This document shows, in pieces, positions 40,240-48,889 of a stretch of 64,000 nucleotides of DNA (positions are counted from its first letter, which is position 1; each line of letters begins with the position of its first letter). Below the pieces are notes generated by a model. It was given only the letters and a program-made list of their open reading frames with translations. It was not told the DNA's origin and did not search any database. Source of the stretch: Sphaerochaeta globosa str. Buddy (GTDB lineage Bacteria; Spirochaetota; Spirochaetia; Sphaerochaetales; Sphaerochaetaceae); contig NC_015152.1 in assembly GCF_000190435.1 (NCBI RefSeq), positions 936,458 through 1,000,457 on the forward strand. The letters are read 5' to 3'. The position numbers were made by a program, and so were the translations under genes.

Positions 40240-41613
40240 ATGAAGAGTTCGAGACGTTCGTTGCTAGCTTTAAAATTGATTAGTGATGCTTTGGCAATAC
40301 TTCTTTCTTGGTTGCTTGCAGGATATTTAAGATTTTTTATCATACCCGGAGGTGTTCGGGCTTCATTTACGATGTTCTTGCAGGTTTCTATCCTAGTCGT
40401 GTCCTACACGCTTTTTTTCATCAGCCGGAATGGGTTGTATATAGAGGACCTAGAGCACTCCTGGCGCAAAGAAACCAATAAACTGATGATAAGCGCGTTC
40501 GAAGGTTTTTTGTTGTTGGTAATTACGCTCTATTTTGTGTTTATACAGAAGGTCAGCCGTTTAGCTATCGGTCTGCATTTCATCCTGCTTGTGATCTTTT
40601 TAGTGACCGAAAGAACCATTATCTCTAGCTATATCATGAGCTGTTACCGCAAAGGAAAGTATAACCGAAGGATACTTTTGGTCGGGTATGGTGAAAACCT
40701 GCAAAACTATGAACGTGCGCTGCATAGCAAGAGTATTCTTGGGATTAACTTGGCTGGTCAGTTCGATGGACAAGGGATTGCAATCGGGGGGGCAAGGCAG
40801 CTAGAGGCTGAATCGCTTCGTATTGCAGTAGAGCAGACGAAGCCTGACTTGGTGGTCATTTCGTACCCGGGCAGTGAGTATGAGAAACAGCAAGCCATGG
40901 TAGCCCAGGGTTTGGACCTGCTCAACGAGAAAGTGGTCCTGATTCCCTCTCTGCCGGAGTCGTATATCGGTACGCAGATTTCTGACTTCCGTTGGATTCC
41001 CATGTTTACCTTGAATGCAGCTGATATCGGCGCGTTTCAGCGGATCGCCAAACGCTTGTTCGATATCGTGACGTGCAGTATCGGCATTACCCTGATTTCT
41101 CCGATTCTTCTATTGCTCGCTGTACTGGTGAAACTTTCATCCCCCGGTCCTGTCATTTACAAGCAAAAACGGGTGACGCGGGACGAGAAAATCTTTACCA
41201 TGTACAAATTCAGGAGTATGCGCAACGATATTGCTGAAGGAACCGCTCATTGGACGGAAGAGAATGATCCGAGAGTGACGAGAATTGGAAAGTTCCTACG
41301 CAAGACCAGTCTTGACGAGCTTCCCCAATTGTTTAATGTTATCGGCGGCTCGATGAGCTTGATCGGTCCCAGACCCGAGCGCCCGGAATTGGTGGAACAG
41401 TTCAATTCTGAGATTCCCGGGTACCGGATGCGCCATCGGGTGAAGGCTGGAATTTCCGGCTGGGCCCAGGTTAATGGATGGAGAGGCAACACATCGCTTG
41501 AAAGGCGTATTGAGTTTGATCTCTTCTACATCCGAAACTGGAGCATGCTTTTTGATCTGAAGATTGTGCTGTATACGTTCTTCAGAGGTTTTGTTAATGA
41601 AAATGCATATTGA
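40240..41613 (+). CDS. Polyprenyl-phosphate sugar-1-phosphate transferase (WbaP/WcaJ type)
   Basis: 457 residues. It loads the first sugar phosphate onto undecaprenyl phosphate to start polysaccharide assembly. Seen: four N-terminal membrane helices (residues ~8-130), a Rossmann-like CoA-binding-type middle part (RILLVGYGENLQNYERAL...), a fifth helix (~275-297), and the catalytic cytoplasmic domain with KRVTRDEKIFTMYKFRSM, TSLDELPQLFNVIGGSMSLIGPRPE and KAGISGWAQVNGWRGNT. All are typical of the bacterial sugar transferase family. The start at 40240 has only a distant AGAAGG ribosome site. The next gene follows after 13 bases. Confidence 0.92.
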   Translation: MKSSRRSLLALKLISDALAILLSWLLAGYLRFFIIPGGVRASFTMFLQVSILVVSYTLFFISRNGLYIEDLEHSWRKETNKLMISAFEGFLLLVITLYFVFIQKVSRLAIGLHFILLVIFLVTERTIISSYIMSCYRKGKYNRRILLVGYGENLQNYERALHSKSILGINLAGQFDGQGIAIGGARQLEAESLRIAVEQTKPDLVVISYPGSEYEKQQAMVAQGLDLLNEKVVLIPSLPESYIGTQISDFRWIPMFTLNAADIGAFQRIAKRLFDIVTCSIGITLISPILLLLAVLVKLSSPGPVIYKQKRVTRDEKIFTMYKFRSMRNDIAEGTAHWTEENDPRVTRIGKFLRKTSLDELPQLFNVIGGSMSLIGPRPERPELVEQFNSEIPGYRMRHRVKAGISGWAQVNGWRGNTSLERRIEFDLFYIRNWSMLFDLKIVLYTFFRGFVNENAY

Positions 41614-41626
41614 TGTGGAGAATTTG

Positions 41627-42457
41627 ATGAATAAACGGTTTCTCGTGGTGCTGTTTTTCTGTTTGCTGAGCTTGGCCGGGCTTTTTGCTTCATCCGTTGA
41701 GGTTCGAGAAGCACTTCCTCTTTTATCGGAGGCTGAATATCAGGCCCTCGATGCTGGGGAAATGGTCTATGGCCGTACCCTCGATGGGGGTAAAATCGCC
41801 CAATTCTTCGTCCAGGGTACAGAGGCTTCCAAACGTGCAGAGTTGGCACAACAGGAAGAGAGTGGATTTTCCATCGGGGCGGTCAGCTACATCCCCTATG
41901 GGCCAAAGCTGAAAGCAATGGATCCATCAGAACGTCAACTGGCAGTTTTTAATGCCATCAGGGCTATTTCCACTCAGGAAGGTCTGACCTATATTTCATG
42001 GCGCGCTGGAAACAAGGAGAAAGTTCTCATCGAGAAGTCCTCCTACATGGAAGATTCCAAGAATTTGAATAAGCTGGTAACTGATCCTGTGGCAACGGTA
42101 TTTCCGTTTACAGAACAAAGCTATGTCTATCAGAGGGATTCTTCCTTTGGCGGCAACCGATATCTTCACACCTATACCAATACCGACAAGGAAATTTTTG
42201 TTGAAATCAGCAATATCAGTTCTTTGAAAGTACTTGGCTTGTTTACTGCAGTGAAGGCGGGGCAGTTGTCCATCAATATGGGAACGTACCAGTTGGATGA
42301 GGGGCTTTTGCTGGTTGCCCTTACCAGTGTACGCGATCGCAAGCCTGAAGTTTCCGTTCTGGGCCTGACAGTCGACCTTCCTTCGGCATTCAGACGTCGA
42401 ATTGTTGCGCTACAGAACTGGTTCATTAGCCAACTCAATACTCTTGAAATTGAATAG
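41627..42457 (+). CDS. Exported protein, function unknown
   Basis: 276 residues. A signal peptide (NKRF, a hydrophobic run, cut near LFASS) leads to a mature protein of mixed alpha/beta character, without cysteines or repeats. I do not recognise the family with certainty; conserved-looking pieces are AISTQEGLTYISWRAGNKEKVLIEKS and TDKEIFVEISNIS. ATG 41627 has TGGAG upstream; a frame open to 41564 overlaps the transferase. It lies between a sugar transferase and a Wzi-like barrel, 10 bases before the latter, suggesting a periplasmic part of a polysaccharide export route (inference). Confidence 0.7.
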   Translation: MNKRFLVVLFFCLLSLAGLFASSVEVREALPLLSEAEYQALDAGEMVYGRTLDGGKIAQFFVQGTEASKRAELAQQEESGFSIGAVSYIPYGPKLKAMDPSERQLAVFNAIRAISTQEGLTYISWRAGNKEKVLIEKSSYMEDSKNLNKLVTDPVATVFPFTEQSYVYQRDSSFGGNRYLHTYTNTDKEIFVEISNISSLKVLGLFTAVKAGQLSINMGTYQLDEGLLLVALTSVRDRKPEVSVLGLTVDLPSAFRRRIVALQNWFISQLNTLEIE

Positions 42458-42467
42458 GATTATAGAT

Positions 42468-44492
42468 ATGAAACGATTTCGCGGTTTCTTGGTACTAGGC
42501 TTGTTGTTCTTGACTCTTTCTTCTCTTTCAGCAGCGATGCATACGTCTGTACCCGTCGACCATAGGGTGTATCGAATACTTGAAGTAGCACAAATCAGAG
42601 GTTTGATAGACAATCAGCTGGCTGTCAAACCGTATAGAGCAAGCAAGGTTATCGCCCTGCTTGAAGAGATTGCCAGTCAACCAAGCTCTCTTCAAAGCGG
42701 GGAAGCGGAGGAGATTGCAGGGCTTCTTAGCCAGTTGAATCAAACCTATGGGACAGCTCCTTCCTATGCCGACAAACTTTTTTCCACTGGATTTCTGAGA
42801 ACCTATGATGCTGATAAACAGCTTGGCGCATCTATGGGAATAACCTTGGCTTCACAGCAGACGATCAGCTTGAATCAGAAAGGTGAATATGATTCCAGAA
42901 ATGGGGTGGTAGCTTTCCTGAAGGGTGATATTGGCCCTAGCATCTCCTTCAATATGGATTTCGGTATGGTTTTCGACCACCTGAACAACAGAGTGTTCCT
43001 TCCTTCTGAATTTACTATCCCCGGTGAAGGTTTCTACTTATTGATGCTTGAAGGAGGCCGAACGGCATGGTCAATTCCTTTCGACAACCTCTATACAAGC
43101 CTTACGCTTACGCCTGAGGTAACCGGCTCCTTTTTCGACGGGGCCTTGCAATTACGGTGGGGCACGCTCAAGCGTGATTGGGGTCCGGGACTGAACAATT
43201 TGATTCTCTCCTCCGATGCCCGTAGTTTTGATGCACTAGAGCTGCAATTGCTGCTGACTCCTTGGTTCCGTTTCTCGGTTATGAATGGTTCCTTGGGTAA
43301 GTTCTCACTTAATACTATTGATGGCACTCCCTTTTTCTCTGATTATTTTGGATCGAAGGAAGATAGGGTAAACTATCGTTTTGATAACAATTTCAGTGCT
43401 CATCGTGTCGAACTCGATTTCGGTAAGAACTTTACCTTCTCAATTTTTGAATCTACTGTGTGGCAGAAACGCTTTGAGTTGAGTTATCTCAATCCTGCAA
43501 CTATTTATATGTTCCAGCAGAACAGCATGGGTGACATCGATGATTTGTTTGCCGGTGTCGATGCTTCATTGACGCTCCCTTCCAAGGCCCGCATCTACGG
43601 TGCGATGGCCATGAATGAAATGAACGTGGTAGGCAACCCCATCACCATGCTCAAGGCACCCAGGAATATGTTTGCCTTCCAGGCAGGTGTGGTAGTGCCT
43701 CTTCCCATAGGATCCTTCTCCTCATTGACATTCCAATGGACGTATATCGGGCCGTTTGTGTATACGCACTATCCATTGAGGAAGTTGACGGGGTATGTGG
43801 ATACTAAATACGAAAACGGTAGTCCTGTAACTAATCTTACTGAGCCAATTGTCATAATTACTGATACCGGTCGTACTGTTACCTATGATGGAACCAATAT
43901 TAGTCTCGCTGCTAAAGGGCCTGATGATGCAGAAACTATAAATCTTACTAGTGCAGAATGGTACAGTAATGGTACCTATACCTTGACCAAAGACGGTCGT
44001 ACCATGATTGAAAAAGAAGGGGATAAGTATCTCATCTACGAAACCTATTCAGAAACCGCCTATGTGAACAAGGGTGAGAACCTTGGGTATCCGCTGCAGC
44101 CCAACTCCCAGGAGTTCCTTGTCCAGTTGGATCTTGGACTCCCCAAGGGTTGGACAACACAACTGCAGGCCAAGTATCAGGCACGCAGCGGCCAATATGG
44201 ATACTCGATCGACCAGTTCATGCTCTATGCCATCGATGACCAGTATCCAGAAAAGGATTTCTGGAATCATGTATTCAACCACACCCTTTCTGTTCTGGCC
44301 TCAGCATCTAAGAAACTGGATGGAATGCCCATCTCTCTGTCTGCTTCCTACCGGTTCATTGCAGACTGGGAAAGACCGATTGATGAGAGTACCACAGCTG
44401 AACGCTTTGATGGGCTTGGCACCGTCTTTGGGGCATGGCAGAATCCTACCTTCAATCATGTCGTGCAGGTGGGTGTGAAGATTTTTTATTGA
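42468..44492 (+). CDS. Outer-membrane beta-barrel protein, Wzi/capsule-assembly-like
   Basis: 674 residues. Signal peptide to about residue 23 (LSSLSAAMH), a short N-terminal helical part with VYRILEVAQIRGLIDNQL, then amphipathic beta-strands to the C-terminal aromatic VGVKIFY, an outer-membrane barrel ending. The segment LQLRWGTLKRDWGPGLNNLILSSDARSFDALE is like the Wzi/PF14052 core (family knowledge; moderately sure). Wzi proteins hold capsule on the cell surface. A stretch at residues ~470-545 rich in Thr, Asn and Asp is an extra surface loop. It is the third gene of a probable operon with the sugar transferase, and a terminator follows. Confidence 0.72.
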   Translation: MKRFRGFLVLGLLFLTLSSLSAAMHTSVPVDHRVYRILEVAQIRGLIDNQLAVKPYRASKVIALLEEIASQPSSLQSGEAEEIAGLLSQLNQTYGTAPSYADKLFSTGFLRTYDADKQLGASMGITLASQQTISLNQKGEYDSRNGVVAFLKGDIGPSISFNMDFGMVFDHLNNRVFLPSEFTIPGEGFYLLMLEGGRTAWSIPFDNLYTSLTLTPEVTGSFFDGALQLRWGTLKRDWGPGLNNLILSSDARSFDALELQLLLTPWFRFSVMNGSLGKFSLNTIDGTPFFSDYFGSKEDRVNYRFDNNFSAHRVELDFGKNFTFSIFESTVWQKRFELSYLNPATIYMFQQNSMGDIDDLFAGVDASLTLPSKARIYGAMAMNEMNVVGNPITMLKAPRNMFAFQAGVVVPLPIGSFSSLTFQWTYIGPFVYTHYPLRKLTGYVDTKYENGSPVTNLTEPIVIITDTGRTVTYDGTNISLAAKGPDDAETINLTSAEWYSNGTYTLTKDGRTMIEKEGDKYLIYETYSETAYVNKGENLGYPLQPNSQEFLVQLDLGLPKGWTTQLQAKYQARSGQYGYSIDQFMLYAIDDQYPEKDFWNHVFNHTLSVLASASKKLDGMPISLSASYRFIADWERPIDESTTAERFDGLGTVFGAWQNPTFNHVVQVGVKIFY

Positions 44493-44500
44493 AACAAGAG

Positions 44501-44528
44501 GGGAGAATTGAAAGATTCTCCCTATTTT
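44501..44528 (+). terminator. Terminator after the Wzi-like gene
   Basis: GGGAGAAT pairs with ATTCTCCC around a TGAAAG loop, followed by TATTTTGC. It starts 8 bases after the stop. Confidence 0.65.
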
Positions 44529-44681
44529 GCTTAAAACTGTAACGTAGTGGCTTGCTTCTTGGATTATGCTGTATATCACTATGTGCTCGTATTTTGGTAG
44601 GGCTTGCTCTTTTGTTGACAATGTCAATGGAAGTGATATATCTTGCCATATAGTAATAGTATGTACACAGAATGAGGATAT

Positions 44682-46487
44682 ATGGGTAATCTGAGAAAAA
44701 AGGTTGTTTTTTTCTTTCTTGTTTTCCTGGTTAGCTTTGGTGGAGTTGTTTTTGCCAGTGAGCCATTGATTACAACCGATCAAGTGACTGGATACGGAAT
44801 TGCCGGCTATGAGTTCTCCGTTAAGGGAAAGACCACCAAATATGCCCTTCGTAACGCCATCGTCCCTTCTGATGGTGATGTTTTATATACGTCTGAATCC
44901 GCTTTTATTGCAGCCCTCGATGCCAAACGACAGACCCTGGTAAACAAGCAATTGTTTCTCAACGTAAGCTATGACTATCGTGTGGCATCCTTCAATGATG
45001 GGGTGGCGTACTATACGGTCACCTACTATGTGGAAGATTCAAAGACGCTGATTGTGCTTCCTTACCCGAAATTCGACAATGACGATACTGGGTTCCTATT
45101 CGGTGCGAAAGCAAAGGATACCAACTTGCTTGGTACCCTCGGAGAGCTCAACTTTACCGGGTATATTTCCCAAAATGATGGGACGCTGGAGAGTTGGGAT
45201 AATCGGGAAGACCATGTTGAACTCGACATCTCCAAATTCACGTTCCTTGACACTTCCATCAGCCTCAATTTCGTCTATGAGCGGCAGAAACGCGACAAGC
45301 CCATGGGAACCTATGACTTCGACCTTGACTGGACGGGTATCAATCTGATGGGAACAAGACTGAACTTCTATACCGAAGGTGTTTTTGACCCTACAGCCTC
45401 AGCCCAAACCTTTAATTATGATGTCAGTTGGATAGGTTTGAACCTCTTCGGGACACATGTCAATCTGGCTACCTGGGCTGACCTCAAACCTGCAACTGAC
45501 TTCTCCGTACTCGATCCAACGCTCTATGGATTTTCCTTCAGTTACGGTCCCTTCAATCAGAACGAAGGCCTCTATACCCTCAGCTCATTGGTGCAATGGG
45601 AAAATAACATCACCAATTTCACTACAGAAACCACTCTTTCCCAGCACGACCTGAAGCTCTTCACCCGGCCTCTCTCGTTCGACATACGAGTCGAAACGAA
45701 TCAGGCATTAGCATCGGAATATGTAGACAACGTATTGCTTAGTTCCACGGTAGGAACGAGTTTTCCCCTGCCGTTTGGCTTGACCTGGGGGACATCGTTC
45801 ACAGGAGCTCTAAACTTTATTTATAGCCAGAATCCCCTCCAGCACTATTTCGAATATGTGAACACGCTCAGCAATGGCGGACGCATCAACTACCTCTCCA
45901 ATCTGCATAAGTTCAGAAGAGGTCTGATTTTCTCCTTCAAGCATGTCTATCGTGAGTATCCCCAAGCAGAATATGAACATAAAACCTATTGGTATATGGA
46001 AAGTAGTGCCACTTGGTTTCCGTTTATTGTATGGCGGTTCAACCCATCCATCCGGTTGACTGGTTTCTATGGAGAAAACGTACAGTATAAATTCCTTCCC
46101 TCCAATGAAGACCTGAATGTAGCCGACTACTTCAGGGGCTACCTGTCACGCTCACCCAAAATTGTTGAAGTAAATGAAGCCCTTTCCTACGGCGGTGTCA
46201 TCAACTTAAATATGACCGTGGACTTCATAGATTTCGGATTTGCAAAATCGTATGCCAATCCCTTCCTTGATATCGGAGTTTTCAGCAATCCTTCAGAACC
46301 GGATGGTCGTACCATTCTGGCAAGTGCCGGTGTGGAAGGGTGGGGTGTGCTTAGACGCTTCCCCAGCCATCCTATGCGTGTAGCCTTGGGATTGAACCTC
46401 TTTGATGTCTATGAAGCAATGCAGGGCCGTATGGAGCCGTTACAGGTCGAGTGGGAACTGTCAGTCAGCTTCGAGCTCTATTTCTAG
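44682..46487 (+). CDS. Omp85/BamA-like outer-membrane protein with one POTRA-like domain
   Basis: 601 residues. Signal peptide to about residue 26 (GVVFASEP). Residues ~55-125 look like a single POTRA domain (beta-alpha-alpha-beta-beta: TKYALRNAIV, SAFIAALDAKRQTLVNKQLF, YYTVTYYVEDSKTLIVLPYP). The rest is a 16-strand-like barrel ending in SVSFELYF. The transition GFLFGAKAKDTNLLGTLGELNFTGYI resembles the POTRA-barrel joint of Omp85 proteins. BamA itself has five POTRAs, so this is a small relative of unknown substrate. It starts at ATG 44682 behind GAGG; its own TTGACA sequence lies at 44616. The convergent GT28 gene ends 5 bases away. Confidence 0.72.
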   Translation: MGNLRKKVVFFFLVFLVSFGGVVFASEPLITTDQVTGYGIAGYEFSVKGKTTKYALRNAIVPSDGDVLYTSESAFIAALDAKRQTLVNKQLFLNVSYDYRVASFNDGVAYYTVTYYVEDSKTLIVLPYPKFDNDDTGFLFGAKAKDTNLLGTLGELNFTGYISQNDGTLESWDNREDHVELDISKFTFLDTSISLNFVYERQKRDKPMGTYDFDLDWTGINLMGTRLNFYTEGVFDPTASAQTFNYDVSWIGLNLFGTHVNLATWADLKPATDFSVLDPTLYGFSFSYGPFNQNEGLYTLSSLVQWENNITNFTTETTLSQHDLKLFTRPLSFDIRVETNQALASEYVDNVLLSSTVGTSFPLPFGLTWGTSFTGALNFIYSQNPLQHYFEYVNTLSNGGRINYLSNLHKFRRGLIFSFKHVYREYPQAEYEHKTYWYMESSATWFPFIVWRFNPSIRLTGFYGENVQYKFLPSNEDLNVADYFRGYLSRSPKIVEVNEALSYGGVINLNMTVDFIDFGFAKSYANPFLDIGVFSNPSEPDGRTILASAGVEGWGVLRRFPSHPMRVALGLNLFDVYEAMQGRMEPLQVEWELSVSFELYF

Positions 46488-46492
46488 TGGCC

Positions 46493-47641
46493 CTAGTTCA
46501 GGGTGAGGCCGAACTTACCTAGCATGACTTCTTTTGCATCAAAGAGAATCTGCTTGGCAAACGCATCGCTGTCAAAGATGAGCGGCAGCTTGTCGAAAGC
46601 TAGTTGCATTGCTTGTTGTTGCTCGTTGCTTTCGCTGTATGCCTGGAGGATATCAACCTGTTTTTCCACATTGTTCTCCACCCAACCCACTTTTCTGCGC
46701 TCAAAAAAGATACTGGTCGGCCAGGCTGCGTACAGCAAGCTGGAAATTAGAAAGGGGCGTTGCAGGGATAACGATTCCATCAACGCATTTGCTCCTGCTT
46801 TTCCCGCCTGTACATCGCACGCACACATATAGTCTTGGATGTTCTTCACGAAGCCCGGCGTATGCAGGGGAAAGTCGGGATGCTTTTCCTTAAAGACAGT
46901 ATAATGCAGCTTGGTGCTGGCACTGAGTTCGCCCACCGTGATGACCTGCCAGTTTAAATTGCGTTTCACCACTTCATCCAGGAAATCGGTAGTTCCGATA
47001 CCTTCCCCACCCAGATTAAGCAGAACGGTGAAGCATTCCTTCAGCCCGAGTTTCCTGCGTGCTTCTGTTCTGCCAAGGGGCTTGGTGAGCATGAATTCAG
47101 TTTTCAGGGGGAATGGACAAATCCTGATGGTATGTTCCGGTTGGCCTGCTCGGATGGCAAGCTCCTTACCGATCTCAGTGCAGATATAGAGCCGGTCGAG
47201 ATCCTTGTTGATGCCCAGATTCGGGGTAAAGACTACATCGGCTGCATACTCAAATACAGGAACCGGTATATGCAGATAGTCAACGAGCGGTTGGATGATG
47301 GAAGCAGCAAGAAAGTGGGGAACAACCAGTACATCAGGCTTGGTCTGTTCATACCAGGCCTGGAAATCGTTGACGGCATGGGAGTGGGTGGCTACATAGC
47401 GCACACGCTTGGCATTTGCCACTGAATCGTTTCGTGCATTGACCTTTGCTTCCATTTTCGGGAAATGCAGTTGAAGACGCCAATTGTACTTGCTGATCCA
47501 ATTTATCATAGGCGCGCCGACAGTGGCGAACAGATTCTCAATTATCGTTGTATGGCCAAGGCGAATGAAGGCATCAGAAAGTGCCCTTGCCGGTGTAATA
47601 TGCCCTTTCCCAGCATCGACGTACAATAGTGCTATATGCAT
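46493..47641 (-). CDS. GT28-type glycosyltransferase, diacylglycerol glycosyltransferase-like (copy 1)
   Basis: 382 residues, GT-B fold like MurG, MGDG synthase and UgtP. N-terminal acceptor domain: LLYVDAGKGHITPARALSDA with the glycine-rich loop; C-terminal donor domain: FTVLLNLGGEGIGTTDFLDEV and the nucleotide-sugar site DVQAGKAGANALMESLSLQRPF. The likely product is a glycolipid built on diacylglycerol; processive addition is possible. It is about 40 percent identical by eye to the neighbour at 47666-48790. ATG 47641 stands 6 bases behind TATTCT, and its promoter lies inside the end of that neighbour. Confidence 0.85.
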   Translation of the reverse strand: MHIALLYVDAGKGHITPARALSDAFIRLGHTTIIENLFATVGAPMINWISKYNWRLQLHFPKMEAKVNARNDSVANAKRVRYVATHSHAVNDFQAWYEQTKPDVLVVPHFLAASIIQPLVDYLHIPVPVFEYAADVVFTPNLGINKDLDRLYICTEIGKELAIRAGQPEHTIRICPFPLKTEFMLTKPLGRTEARRKLGLKECFTVLLNLGGEGIGTTDFLDEVVKRNLNWQVITVGELSASTKLHYTVFKEKHPDFPLHTPGFVKNIQDYMCACDVQAGKAGANALMESLSLQRPFLISSLLYAAWPTSIFFERRKVGWVENNVEKQVDILQAYSESNEQQQAMQLAFDKLPLIFDSDAFAKQILFDAKEVMLGKFGLTLN

Positions 47642-47647
47642 ACACCA

Positions 47648-47676
47648 AGAATAGGAGAAAACGGTTCAATCTGCAA
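47648..47676 (-). promoter_or_regulatory. Promoter of GT28 copy 1, leaderless type
   Basis: TTGCAG (47676-47671), 17-base spacer, TATTCT (47653-47648), 6 bases, ATG 47641. The -35 box is inside the last codons of the upstream paralogue, so copy 1 can be expressed apart from it. Confidence 0.55.
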
Positions 47677-48790
47677 GGGCTTTTACCTCGTTGATGAGGA
47701 GGTTGACAAACAGATCGCTGTCAAATTGCAACGGAAGTGATGCAAGGTGCTCCTGCATCTGGTTTTGGGCTACAGAACTCTCTGCAAAAGTTTTTATGGT
47801 AAGCATTTGTTTTTTAGGGCTTCGGATCACCCAGCCAACCTGGTATGCATCGAAAAACGATTTGGTGTCGCGAGCTGCATGCAGAAGCTCGTTGATCATA
47901 AACGGCCTTTGCAGCGAGAGGGATTCCATCAAGGCATTCGCTCCAGCCTTGCCGGCTTGGATATCACATGCCAGCATGTACAGTCCGATATTGGAGACAA
48001 AACCGGGGGTGTGTACACGCATCCGGGGCAGTTGCTTTGCAAGGGTTTGAAAACGGTTTTTGGTCGCTTCCGACAGATTTCCCACTACTACTACCTGCCA
48101 GGCCAGCTTGTTCTTTATCAGCTGTTTCAGCAAGGAAGCTGAACCGATTCCCTCCCCTCCAAGATTGAGTAAGAGGGTGAAACGGTCCTCAAGGCCGAGT
48201 TTTTCCCGTGCTTGGGTGCGTGTAAGTTTTTCCATGGCCTGGATGGAAGTCTGCAACGGGAAGGGGCAAAGGCGAACCTGCTCACTTGAGTACCCTTGGG
48301 CGAGGAGATTTTTCACTCCTAAGCTTGTCGGGATGAACATGCGGTCTATTTTTTGATGAAAGCCTGCCTTGGGGTTGTTGAATACATCGGCAACATAGAT
48401 AAAAATTGGAACCTGCAAATTGGACTGCTTTGCAATCGCTGCAATGATGGATCCCCCCAGAAAATTGGTACAAAGGATGAAGTCCGGCTTGGTTTGCTCA
48501 TACCAGAGCAAAAAATCACGTTTGGTGTGTAGCCGCACCGCGAAAAAGCGAATCAGGGATGCTATGAAATGGGTATCCATCCAGCGGTGATACATGCGCT
48601 CCAAACGTGGATGCTGGAGCATAAAACGCCACTCATGTTTGCAAAACCACTGCCAAAACGGGGCTTTAAGAACAGAAAACATGTCCAATAGGTATGTTTC
48701 ATGCCCTGCACGCTCCATTGCGTCAGAAACAGCTTTGGCGGGGACATAATGGCCTTTCCCCGCATGTACATAGAGCATGGTGCCAAGCAT
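47666..48790 (-). CDS. GT28-type glycosyltransferase, diacylglycerol glycosyltransferase-like (copy 2)
   Basis: 374 residues, paralogue of the gene just downstream. Seen: MLYVHAGKGHYVPAKAVSDAM at the N terminus, FTLLLNLGGEGIGSASLLKQL, and DIQAGKAGANALMESLSLQRPF in the donor-sugar site; these three stretches are nearly the same in both copies while the acceptor-side helices differ, so acceptor or sugar number may differ. ATG 48790 is chosen over a longer frame to 48853: a TTGTTG-TATGAT promoter ends six bases before it, and the paralogue begins at the equivalent residue. Confidence 0.85.
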   Translation of the reverse strand: MLGTMLYVHAGKGHYVPAKAVSDAMERAGHETYLLDMFSVLKAPFWQWFCKHEWRFMLQHPRLERMYHRWMDTHFIASLIRFFAVRLHTKRDFLLWYEQTKPDFILCTNFLGGSIIAAIAKQSNLQVPIFIYVADVFNNPKAGFHQKIDRMFIPTSLGVKNLLAQGYSSEQVRLCPFPLQTSIQAMEKLTRTQAREKLGLEDRFTLLLNLGGEGIGSASLLKQLIKNKLAWQVVVVGNLSEATKNRFQTLAKQLPRMRVHTPGFVSNIGLYMLACDIQAGKAGANALMESLSLQRPFMINELLHAARDTKSFFDAYQVGWVIRSPKKQMLTIKTFAESSVAQNQMQEHLASLPLQFDSDLFVNLLINEVKALAD

Positions 48791-48796
48791 GCATCT

Positions 48797-48825
48797 ATCA
48801 TACCCAATAAAGAAGCCATCAACAA
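48797..48825 (-). promoter_or_regulatory. Promoter of GT28 copy 2, leaderless type
   Basis: TTGTTG (48825-48820), 17-base spacer, TATGAT (48802-48797), 6 bases, ATG 48790. No ribosome site. Confidence 0.55.
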
Positions 48826-48840
48826 GGGTTTTTACCTTTC

Positions 48841-48869
48841 TTGCATCCTGCACAAAGTCACAGTATAGT
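48841..48869 (+). promoter_or_regulatory. Promoter of the GT4 gene
   Basis: TTGCAT (48841-48846), 17-base spacer, TATAGT (48864-48869), then AAGGAG (48875-48880) and a GTG start at 48890. The leadered layout contrasts with the divergent leaderless neighbour 16 bases away. Confidence 0.65.
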
Positions 48870-48889
48870 GCAACAAGGAGCTAATCGTT

